Positions 41,601 to 49,194 of a stretch of 64,000 bases of DNA are shown here, piece after piece. Position numbers and translations under genes: made by a program. The DNA comes from Tritrichomonas foetus (taxonomy: Eukaryota; Parabasalia; Tritrichomonadida; Tritrichomonadidae), in NCBI GenBank assembly GCA_001839685.1, contig MLAK01000827.1:76585-140584 (forward strand). The letters run 5' to 3'. Numbering within the stretch: position 1 is the first letter of the stretch; each line of letters opens with the position of its first letter. The notes beneath the pieces were generated by a model, which saw only the letters and a list, made by a program, of their open reading frames with translations, ran no database searches and had not been told where the DNA came from.

Positions 41601-43056
41601 TACAGTCAAAATTGGAATCAGAAAATGTACTGTCAGTATCAAGGGGTGGTGGCTGATCAGGTAAAGTCGGTAAATTTACTTGTAGCAATGATTGAAGTGC
41701 TTGAATATAAAGAGTATCAATTCGTCCAGGTTTAAAACCATTTACAATTTCAGGGAATATGAATTCAAAAGAAATTGTATCATTAATTAAATATTCATAA
41801 GCCACCTTTGAACCGGTAGCAAGAGCCGAAACAAGAATTTTAAGTGATAATTTTGATGAAAATCGATTTGCACATACACCACAAATTCGAATTAAAAACT
41901 GATAAGCTGGTGACATGATTAATTTGTTTTGATTTATTAGAGGAGCGAGAAAAGTATCAATTTCTTGAGTTTGAAATTCATTTTCAGATGAATCTGTAAT
42001 AGCATATGCAAGAATTAGCATTCCAATACTTGTATCACGCATTTGTGTCAATGTTTCTAAAGGTGGAAGACTCAATTTATTTATATAATTCAAAAATGAT
42101 TTCACAATAACACTATTTCCACAAGTTAGGGGATCACGAACATTATCATTAATTTCTATATCAGTTGCTTGTGCATTTGATATGAAAAGTAAAATGATAT
42201 CTTCATTTAAAGGTTTAATTAAAGGAATTGAATCTGGAAATTCCAACACTTTATCAATAAAATCACAAACATTTGGTAAATGTTCAACATCTTTTTTCAC
42301 ACGGCGGATTAAGTATGAAATAAAAGGCGGGATTTCCTTCAGTGCATTTGATTGTAGTCTTTGATCGATCACTTTTAAAACGGTTGGAATGGCATATGAA
42401 GAAATTTCATTTTCAGGCAAGCTTTTGTAAAAACTGATAACTGTTTTAACAGCTGGTGCATTTTCAATTTTCTCGTGCTTTGCTAGAAGTTTCAAAATGG
42501 CAAATGTCAATGTCGTAAGTGAAGGTTTTGTTAAAATAATTGGTTGAATTTGTTGATTAAATTGTGAGACATCATCAAAAAAAGATAAAATAGTAAGTAA
42601 AAAAGCAACTTGATGTAGGTTGGCTGGTAAATTTGAAAGGTACTGAGAAATGTTTGTACTAAACAAAAAAGCTAATTTCGAAATTGAGTCAATGAATGTG
42701 AGAATGTGAATGTCAATTTTATTATTTGAAGAGGGAACTTGCTTATTCACACATTCAAGTAAAATTAGAAAAATATCATTTAATTCTGAATCCGAATAAT
42801 TCTCAGATGGGTTGAAACTCGTTGAAAAAAAATCATATAGTATATTTAGTATGCTTGATACAAGTGAAATAGGATGAGGTGTCGTAAAAAATGACATGAC
42901 AGCAGAAATTGAGGATTTATCACGTATTAACAATTTAAATAATTGAATGTTTTTTGAATTCAGCCCTTCTGGTGGAGCATTCAATAAAATTGTTTTAATT
43001 GCTGTTTCTTGGAGCTTATTTTTTAACTGGTTGCCTGATTGGTGTTGCTCCGACAT
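38650..43056 (-). CDS. Very large HEAT/ARM-like solenoid protein
   Basis: The 1468-residue product is made almost wholly of hydrophobic amphipathic helices in pairs, without a signal peptide or membrane helix. It looks like a HEAT/ARM alpha-solenoid throughout. A charged, less structured segment lies about 200 residues from the end (SSHPTKGKNYQLKENSTSIK). Such proteins act as scaffolds in transport, translation control or chromosome biology; there is no feature that tells which. The apparent frame extends to 43098 through a TTG, but the first ATG (MSEQHQSG) is at 43056. It is divergent from the PEX22-like gene, with 234 bases between starts. Confidence 0.88.
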   Translation of the reverse strand: MSEQHQSGNQLKNKLQETAIKTILLNAPPEGLNSKNIQLFKLLIRDKSSISAVMSFFTTPHPISLVSSILNILYDFFSTSFNPSENYSDSELNDIFLILLECVNKQVPSSNNKIDIHILTFIDSISKLAFLFSTNISQYLSNLPANLHQVAFLLTILSFFDDVSQFNQQIQPIILTKPSLTTLTFAILKLLAKHEKIENAPAVKTVISFYKSLPENEISSYAIPTVLKVIDQRLQSNALKEIPPFISYLIRRVKKDVEHLPNVCDFIDKVLEFPDSIPLIKPLNEDIILLFISNAQATDIEINDNVRDPLTCGNSVIVKSFLNYINKLSLPPLETLTQMRDTSIGMLILAYAITDSSENEFQTQEIDTFLAPLINQNKLIMSPAYQFLIRICGVCANRFSSKLSLKILVSALATGSKVAYEYLINDTISFEFIFPEIVNGFKPGRIDTLYIQALQSLLQVNLPTLPDQPPPLDTDSTFSDSNFDCISEFAQLKSIESDDEMIPGAPTTTTTLFCNVISSVSDFPELMPLLGPSAASLNNQFSVEFLSNIQISKHKGSKLEILAAYSNSIEILDLELIHSLALTFLMILPGQSMLFLAISLQRLPRHIILSALQKAVPYANTSPDLFGRMVALIAHSHPDIAISYIDAFITNSVTRKRVFFIFKTSETSENTLVVVFKTIGYCSAFIDSSFFISDFLPFATSFMNKHLTTQPKNSDVAHAALFAIRKMCFHIYQWQEVQMDQVFPFKDFLVTYVTNHLKEQVERNNSGISYDETQHSSILSTLASLVRLRPIRAGDRYESALEYTAELVRNSSEKVFSSVLKAAQQLYLVLMESNPSIFVFINISLPMFPNFLHHKEWSRICEVMHDICNYCKTIKINQGNSDLTKLISNINTLIVNTLPLICSEQYGRLASNIIHDLIVLQCSIRNQIVSMPKAHSPKPIEFRENMTGNDLCKIVCHYLSKNLMTSQTFEIITELLEKFTDPLLLPIHHEGIALTIKYLLEIKGIEEFRFDTKIITGLIEMSDDKNEDVISVFMDIIDLISQMRLYSVLSVLVSQTKLEFQDGMFEKIINRIIRNKKSAEALASYLADNMISDDVSERFLWFARKTIPMLGNVINDADNEIWAQLFIGIIRQNESIESPMFRALFNDHEFHNLSDYAKKAADEHPLALQLILSGFPEKPTEYTKQFSLAFAACSLEMSHSFLNYALKNLTADDLDDLSQIFEKIDSEVWDDLSESFILLLINCIMGNSKSCPIKYVVSFLTNASIDSVKLFWDSFAMKAMEDLPKFSQVLLDISQFVEIDIESLVPIIPSLIVFSSNDEIIFKLIQKLNQQLEQSSHPTKGKNYQLKENSTSIKNPNENESDQLQHEFHAEIENNEYLNDKEIEWKHVTMKLLGNKVFESSKDEFLNRFMEMMNRNQFTSQCISSVSTLIEKADKSNSNFIEMLINQMPNVEEKDQMQIAALVQTVIN

Positions 43057-43290
43057 GAAAATTAAAATTTCTGTTATATTTGATTCTTTTTTTTTCAATG
43101 CATTTAACCAGATATATATTGAAAAGTGGCTAGATTAATATATAAAAAGTTCAAAATTTCTATCTATTTTCATGATTTGATAGCTAAATAAGCATTGAAT
43201 ATTTTTTATTCGGATTTTAACAATATGAAAAAGTTTGGTGAATTGTATATTTCCTTATTGAAATGATTGAATTAAATTGCGAAAATTACA

Positions 43291-43863
43291 ATGGAAATCT
43301 TCATTCCACATGTTATTTTCTTACTTATATTCTTCGTGATAGTATCTTTCTTAATTAACTATATCACAAATAAGATACCAAAGAAGCGAAGAATATCATT
43401 CATGAATAGTAATCGAGTATTATCAGAATTGCCAATTGTTACCATTGCTGCAAATTCGATAATATTTGATTCTGATTTAAACATCAGGCCTGATGCGGAA
43501 AATATAATATTTGATTTAAAAAATGAAGTTTGTTTTTTCATCTTTTTTCAAGTTGATGATGAAGAAGACATGAATTCAAGATCACTTCAAATTATTCAAA
43601 AACTAGATCATATAATTCCTTCAGAAAATATCTTATTTTGCCAAACGAACATTGGAAGATCACCAATGGCAAGACAACTTGGTTCAAACTTTCATATTGA
43701 ATGTGATGTTGAAGCATCAAAATTGAATTCGTTATTTTGTGCAACAGCTTTGATTTCTGATACAAAAGTGAATAACTTAAATGTAAAATTTCAAGCTCGA
43801 TCACTGGAAGAACTTTTTAGAAAGTATCATTGCGAGATTGAACAATTGTTTCTTGACAATTGA
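43291..43863 (+). CDS. PEX22-like single-pass membrane protein
   Basis: The 190-residue product begins with a transmembrane helix (about residues 7-26, HVIFLLIFFVIVSFLINYIT), then a basic stretch (KIPKKRR) and an alpha/beta domain. Residues 113-137 include ILFCQTNIGRSPMARQLG and FHIECD. These match the family pattern I know from plant PEX22, where an LFC-x-T-x-IGR segment is followed by a RQL and then a hydrophobic-HID segment. PEX22 anchors the E2 enzyme PEX4 at peroxisomes. Trichomonads are thought to lack peroxisomes, so the protein may be a remnant or be re-used at another membrane (ER or hydrogenosome). Size and topology agree with PEX22. The assignment rests on my recall of the motif and needs a profile search. 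Confidence 0.5.
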   Translation: MEIFIPHVIFLLIFFVIVSFLINYITNKIPKKRRISFMNSNRVLSELPIVTIAANSIIFDSDLNIRPDAENIIFDLKNEVCFFIFFQVDDEEDMNSRSLQIIQKLDHIIPSENILFCQTNIGRSPMARQLGSNFHIECDVEASKLNSLFCATALISDTKVNNLNVKFQARSLEELFRKYHCEIEQLFLDN

Positions 43864-44252
43864 ATCAAATACCAATTATGCGATATTGTTTGTTAATTTT
43901 ATAATCGGGAATTTTGATTTTTCGGTAATTTTCGATATTTATTTTCCCAATAGATTAATATTGAGATAAAAAAGTCATTCATATAATTTTTATATGACTT
44001 TTTAGAATGAATAGTGAAAAATAATGTTATTGTTAATGATAATTTATATATATATATTGTACATTATTTTTAATTTCCATTTCTTTCACTAAATAGAATA
44101 TTCATGAAATAATGTTCAACAAAAAAAATATAGTATTCACCAGAAATACCATTATATGATCTGAAATATCAAGAGAAACGAAATAAGAATGAAATAAAAT
44201 ATTTAGTATATATCGCAGTTTTTTTACTAACAAATAAAAACAGAAAAGAAAA
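43864..44252. other. Convergent intergenic region with hairpin
   Basis: Contains the inverted repeat at 43969-44003 and AT repeats near 44046-44058. Confidence 0.5.
43969..44003. terminator. 3' hairpin between convergent genes
   Basis: AAAAAGTCAT pairs with ATGACTTTTT; the internal ATATAA/TATATG bases could extend the stem. It lies about 105 bases past the PEX22-like stop. A role in 3'-end formation is only a guess. Confidence 0.3.
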
Positions 44253-44810
44253 TCATATCATTAAACAGCAATAAGAGTTTGCTTGAGTTGAGCGCATATT
44301 CTGTGTATAAGGATCAACATCATCATTAATTGTAAGAGAAAATAATTTTCTTGCTACATTAGAATATTTCACGTTTCCGTTCGAATCTGGTTGACATTGG
44401 ATAAAAATTTGATCGACTTCATCTTCGTTTAATTTTTTATCGACGAGTATTGCAATTTTTTGGAATTGCGATTTATTAATTTTTCCATCATTATCATCAT
44501 CAACTCCTCGAAACAAAATTAATGAATTTAATTTTGTTTTAGCTGATCGATGGGTTGATGCTTCGAAAATTGCTTTCACATCTTCAAAAAATATTCCGTA
44601 TGTATTATTTGTGTTATTGTCCATTTTTCTCATTGCATTATAGGTAATATCGACGAAATCTTTTGATGTATTTAAATTCAATTCTCTGACTAATCTTTTA
44701 TATTGGGATTTTGTTAAATATCCCTTGTCTTGGGAATCACAGTTTCGAAACACTTCAATTAATTTTGGATAATCGAAACATTCTTCATCAGTAGAGGATC
44801 TTTTTATCAT
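44253..44810 (-). CDS. EF-hand protein with C-terminal CAAX box
   Basis: The 185-residue calmodulin-like product has four EF-hand-like units. Loop 1 (25-36, DSQDKGYLTKSQ) and loop 3 (104-115, DDDNDGKINKSQ) keep most Ca-binding positions but have Gln at position 12 instead of Glu; loops 2 and 4 are degenerate. Only one or two sites are likely to bind calcium. The C terminus reads NSYCCLMI, where CLMI is a plausible prenylation CAAX box with an adjacent Cys that could be palmitoylated. A membrane-attached calcium sensor is inferred. The frame is intact from the first ATG. It converges with the PEX22-like gene. Confidence 0.92.
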   Translation of the reverse strand: MIKRSSTDEECFDYPKLIEVFRNCDSQDKGYLTKSQYKRLVRELNLNTSKDFVDITYNAMRKMDNNTNNTYGIFFEDVKAIFEASTHRSAKTKLNSLILFRGVDDDNDGKINKSQFQKIAILVDKKLNEDEVDQIFIQCQPDSNGNVKYSNVARKLFSLTINDDVDPYTQNMRSTQANSYCCLMI

Positions 44811-45110
44811 CGAATATTTTCATTTGACTATTAATTATTTTCAGAGGATATATGGTTATTTATTTGAAAAAGTTTACAAATTGAAAGGCTTCTTATTCTA
44901 TATTATTAACGAATTCTTAGTTATTTTGTTAATCTAAGAATAAATATCGATAATAATGACTATACTTTATATATTATGCTGTATTAACTATTATATTTGA
45001 TTTATGCTTACATTTTGAGATTACTTATCGCTATAGACATCTATAATATTTTTCACTGACGCTAAAAATACTCAGAATTGATGTTGACTTCAAAAGTCAA
45101 AATTTTGAAA
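44811..45110. other. 5' region of the EF-hand gene
   Basis: AT-rich. It holds a short palindrome near 45084-45100 (TTGACTTCAAAAGTCAA) just outside the relic transposon. Confidence 0.45.
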
Positions 45111-45373
45111 TATAGTCTCAACTTTTAGCCGGCAACGCTTAAAAAAAAAATATTTTAGTTTTCCAAAAATACAAAACTAGAGTGTATCAAGGATAAAGAT
45201 CAATATATATCAACATATAAAAAAAATTTAAAAATTATTAAAATTATTTTCATCATTATTTTTATTTTAAATTTTTATTTATATAATATTCATGATATAG
45301 ATACTAATTTGTGGATCATATATATATCAAGCATTACTATGAAGGACAAATAAGTTTTCCCCAAGTTAAATTA

Positions 45374-45760
45374 TTACGTGATGTGAATTCGCTTTTTGTC
45401 TCCTTCAATATCTTTTGTGACTGCATATATGAAGTGTCGCGCACTGGTAGCATGGCTCCGATCAACGCATGGCATTAACCTTCTTTTGTCAAATTTGTAG
45501 GTCGAAATTACACCTCCCTTTCTGAATGCAGACATGATATTTTTCGGAGTTGTTGCCATTCTCTACTCTTCTCAAAAGTAAAGTTCACTTGCTCCCTTTC
45601 TGACTGGGCTGCTTGTAAGCCACGCTTTTCAACCAGAGAATTGAAAAAACCGACATGTATCAAGACATCTGATGTCCAAAGAGTTCATCTGGTTCATGAG
45701 GAGGTAAAAGCTTCTGATTTTCATGCCTATTTTGCTCATAGTTAGTTTCGTAATTCATTG
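45374..45760 (-). pseudogene. Broken DDE-type transposase fragment
   Basis: The last 61 codons (45559-45374) include TTPKNIMSAFRKGGVISTY. This fits the C-terminal T-x-x-NI-x-x-F-RK-G(I/V) pattern of pogo/jerky DDE transposases. Upstream, the neighbouring frame continues with NSLVEKRGLQAAQSEREQVN and EKSREW directly before the ATG, and a third frame carries LPPHEPDELFG. So at least two frameshifts separate the pieces. It is enclosed by the 28-bp TIRs. The family call is from motif memory. Confidence 0.5.
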
Positions 45761-45979
45761 GACCACAAAAAAATAAATTTAAAACGGCATTTTTTCAAAA
45801 TTATTTTTACTTTCTAAGGTTACTTGGCCGTTGCCCCCTATATTTCGAGTTTTTTGAATATTTCGACTATAAAAACACTTTATATATAAACATGGTCTCC
45901 TTCTATATATTAGTTTTCTGTATAAGTTTTATAAGTTTTTATTAATTCCTTGGTATAGAAACAGATGCCTGAAATCCAT

Positions 45980-46017
45980 CGTTGCCGGCTATAAGTTGCG
46001 TTGCCGACTATAAGTTG
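45980..46017 (+). repeat. Subterminal 19-bp tandem repeat of the relic transposon
   Basis: CGTTGCCGGCTATAAGTTG is followed at once by the same sequence with one change. Subterminal repeats of this kind can be transposase binding sites. Confidence 0.6.
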
Positions 46018-47053
46018 AGACTATAGTGTTCATTGAAAAACTTCAATAAATCCTTTTCCTCTTTGTCTATATATCAATTCTATCATCAGAGATTTCCTTT
46101 TTATAGAAGAGAATTCAATCATAATTTGATTAATTGTCAAGAATGAAAAAAGGGGAAAAAATTGAGAAAGAACACTAAGTACCCTTGTTTTCAGATCATC
46201 TAATGAGTTTTATAAAGTAACAATCTTTTGTCTTAACATACATACGGTTTTTGTAGTTTTTTAACATTTGTTGGGATGAAAAATAAATGAAATAGTCTAC
46301 GTTACGAGAATTTTTGTGCTTAATGTATGATTGCAATATTTTCTAAGTAATTTAATATTTTCTTTTCATTTCTTTTCTTGTTTAAAACTCAGCCAATCAA
46401 CTTCATAATGCCAATTATTCATTTCCAATTTGAATAATTTGTACGGATTTATTTATAGACTATTTTAGAGCTAATTCATTTCTAACTTATTCTCTTTTGT
46501 CAACTTTGTTGGCATGTGTGTGGTTGTTTTTAATATTCCATTCTGGCGGTTTTAAACAAATAATTGGTCATTTATGATTATCTAAGAAGGCTATTCTGAA
46601 TATTAAATTGTTATTGCAGATAATGAAACCAGTCGGAGGAGATTACTCGTGTAAAATAAAGATAAAAACGGCTATCAATGAATAAGTTATCAATTTAATG
46701 CTTACATTTATATCACACACGGAAATTTTTTTAGAAGATTCTAATTTCGATATTAATCAGTTAGTTGTGATCATAGGGCGCTTCGTATTTGCACGGCGCG
46801 ACTTTTTGAATGGTGTAAAGCATACAAAAAGCTGTCCTCAAAAAGTCATATGTTCAAATATGTATTGAAAAAGATAAGTTAAGAAGTTCAGAAAAAGTGG
46901 ATAAAAATTTATGATGTAATGCTNGAAATCTCCTAACATTGATATAAAAATAAGTAATCATTAATTATTTCGATGAATTGTTTTGTATAATCACCATTAA
47001 AGATATTGAATTCATTATAATTAACTATTATTGATTTAAGTTAAAAATTGAAT

Positions 47054-47173
47054 ATTACACGACAAGCATCTCGTCCTGCAATACATGTTGCATTGCATGT
47101 TGCACATGACATCAAGTATTCTGATATGTAGAACATCTTTCCTCAATCACTGGAACGATGCTTGCCGTGTAAT
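47054..47173. mobile_element. 120-bp foldback element (MITE-like)
   Basis: Ends ATTACACGACAAGCATC (47054-47070) and GATGCTTGCCGTGTAAT (47157-47173) are inverted repeats with one mismatch. The centre holds short CATGTTGCA-type palindromes. It could be a miniature transposable element or a structured regulatory region. No clear target duplication is seen. Confidence 0.45.
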
Positions 47174-47177
47174 TCTC

Positions 47178-47237
47178 ATTTATATAGCTACTAAATCATT
47201 TATACAGTTACTAAATCATTTATGATGTTATTAAATA
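47178..47237 (+). repeat. 20-bp tandem repeat, three units
   Basis: Units start at 47178, 47198 and 47218, each ATTTATRNRG-like followed by TTA/CTA and TAAAT. The third is more diverged. Confidence 0.6.
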
Positions 47238-47420
47238 TTTCAAAATACCAAATCATTTCAAACTCTTTTCAAAGCATATCTGATTTATTCAACACAAAAA
47301 ATTCTACTTTTTGAATAATCTTCATATTTCATATTATGATTGAAATCTTTTTTGTCAGACAAAAAAATTATGAAAAAGTGACCCTATTTCAAATTGTCAA
47401 TCCAAATTAACTGATGTTAT

Positions 47421-47444
47421 AAACGGTCGTTCTTTATCCGTTAT
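47421..47444 (+). promoter_or_regulatory. Paired Myb-type motifs upstream of the NME7-like gene
   Basis: AAACGGT at 47421-47427 and, inverted, CCGTTAT at 47438-47444, ending 9 bases before the ATG. Both fit Myb core sites. Regulation is inferred. Confidence 0.35.
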
Positions 47445-47453
47445 TATAAAAAA

Positions 47454-48584
47454 ATGAATCCCGAGTTTCCTGTGTACAGTTTTAAACTCGAATATTTTGA
47501 TGAGCCAGCCGAACTTGTTCGCCCATACTATTTAACATATCGTACAGAACGAGGAGAAATCGAGATTTTTGATATTCGTAATCATCGCCCATTTTTAAAG
47601 CGCACTGTTCTCCACAACATCCAAATTAAAGACCTTTATGTTGGTAATAAACTTTTGATTAACGGTCGCCAATATGATGTTGTCGATATTGCAGATAGTT
47701 TCACACGCGATGCGTTTTCTTCGACCATGCAGCACACCTACGCCATGCTTAAGCCTGGGTATTATCAATACCTCGGCGAAGCTCTCGATCGCATATATCA
47801 ATCCGGATTAGTTGTTGCCAACCTTCAACTTGGCTGTATTTCCCGCTCAACGGCTTCGAAATTTTACGCAGAGCATCAAGGCAAGTCATTCTATGAGCAG
47901 CTCGTCTCATATATAACAAGTGGCCCAATCTTCGCATTGGAGCTTGTTGGGCCAAATGCGATTTCCAAATGGCGAGAATTGATTGGCCCAACAAATCTGG
48001 ACAACGCAAAACGTGACGCGCCAACATCATTGAGGGCCATGTATGCACGATCGACAACAGAGAATTTTGCCCATGGTTCGGACTCGCCAGCATCAGCAGA
48101 GAGGGAAATAGGCCTCATTTTTGGAAAGCGGTCAGTTAACCTCATCTCCAAAATCTCAAATTCAACACTCTGCGTGATCAAGCCGCACGCAATCAAGAGC
48201 GGTCTTGCTGGAAAGATAATCATGGAAATCACCCATGCCGGCTTCCAGATAACTGGCGCAATGATGACAAAGCTGAATCTTGAAACAGCTTCAGAATTTT
48301 ATGACGTCTATCGCGGAGTGGCAAATGAGTTTGTTGATATGTGCAAGGAAATATCGTCAGGCTCAGTCATTGCCCTCGAGCTTTCAGGTGATGGTGACTA
48401 CCTCAACGAGTTCCGCCAGCTTTGCGGACCTTACGACGTTCCCGTCGCAAAAGCAATCAGACCAAACTCGATCAGAGCAAAATATGGATTAAATAAGGTC
48501 CAGAACGCTGTTCACTGCACAGATTTGTATGACGATGCACAACTTGAGTGCGAATATTTCTTTACGCTCCTTGCTAATGAGTAA
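47454..48584 (+). CDS. NME7: NME7-like protein (DM10 + two NDK domains)
   Basis: The 376-residue product has the full NME7 architecture: a DM10 domain (about 1-90), a first nucleoside diphosphate kinase domain (about 92-225) and a second (about 235-376). Domain 1 keeps the active-site context NFAHGSDS with H207. Domain 2 has KPHA at 243-246 and NAVHCTDL with H354, the version known from NME7. NME7 orthologues are microtubule inner proteins of flagellar doublets and associate with gamma-tubulin complexes, so a flagellar/basal-body role is expected in this multi-flagellate lineage. Codons are richer in G/C than in most neighbours. The stop lies in TAAACA, near a UAAA signal. Confidence 0.95.
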   Translation: MNPEFPVYSFKLEYFDEPAELVRPYYLTYRTERGEIEIFDIRNHRPFLKRTVLHNIQIKDLYVGNKLLINGRQYDVVDIADSFTRDAFSSTMQHTYAMLKPGYYQYLGEALDRIYQSGLVVANLQLGCISRSTASKFYAEHQGKSFYEQLVSYITSGPIFALELVGPNAISKWRELIGPTNLDNAKRDAPTSLRAMYARSTTENFAHGSDSPASAEREIGLIFGKRSVNLISKISNSTLCVIKPHAIKSGLAGKIIMEITHAGFQITGAMMTKLNLETASEFYDVYRGVANEFVDMCKEISSGSVIALELSGDGDYLNEFRQLCGPYDVPVAKAIRPNSIRAKYGLNKVQNAVHCTDLYDDAQLECEYFFTLLANE

Positions 48585-49194
48585 ACAATTTTATTTTGAT
48601 CACTTTTATTATGATCACTGATTGTATCTTATCTTAATTTTCATGTCAATATGTAAAAGTTTGCAAGATGATCTTTTGTAAAGGGAAAAAATATATTTTT
48701 AGAGACGTGTTATAAAGTTTCGTATGAATAAAACAGGGAAATTTATCTACTGACTATATGCAATGTATATTATACCAAAAACGGTGTTAACATTGTACAA
48801 CTCTCAATTTCCAGAATATCTGTTCATATAAAAGGGTAAATTTGTCTAAAATTTCTTTCAAAGAGATGAAAGAAATCATTTTATCTATAAAGCTGATTTG
48901 AATTTCATCATATAAATGCATTCAACACGTTACTGTGTTAGTCGGAATTATATTAATATCTCTCTTATACAGGTGTTCACTGTGTTTAGATTTAACTTTG
49001 GTAGCAAAATCTCCAAAAACCTGTTTTTGGGAAAATATTTGTGGTACAAAACTTGTAGTTTGTTTTCCTATTTTTAAACGAGGTTGAATATAAGTGGGTA
49101 TCTAATTAAAATAAACATAAGAATTTAATCAAAGAAAAATTTATCCATATTTATTACGTCAGTTTTTATGATTATAATTATACTTAAATTATAT
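48585..49194. other. Convergent intergenic region
   Basis: AT-rich 3' flanks of the NME7-like and M16C genes. No gene is seen. Confidence 0.5.

Larger units (their letters stand above)
45111..46025 (-). mobile_element. Relic TIR DNA transposon, pogo/jerky-like
   Basis: A 28-base sequence at 45111-45138 (TATAGTCTCAAC...) is the reverse complement of 45998-46025 with two mismatches, giving a 915-bp unit bounded by TIRs. Flanking TA dinucleotides agree with the TA target duplication of Tc1/mariner/pogo elements. The right TIR core (CGTTGCCGRCTATAAGTTG) is repeated in tandem at 45980-46017. Inside, on the minus strand, are transposase-like fragments listed separately. The unit is shorter than a full element and its coding frame is broken, so it is dead. 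Confidence 0.75.
46026..47453. other. 1.4 kb intergenic region with small repeats
   Basis: No coding frame is supported. It contains one ambiguous base at 46924, a foldback element at 47054-47173, a 20-bp tandem repeat at 47178-47237 and Myb-type motifs just before the NME7-like gene. Confidence 0.5.
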
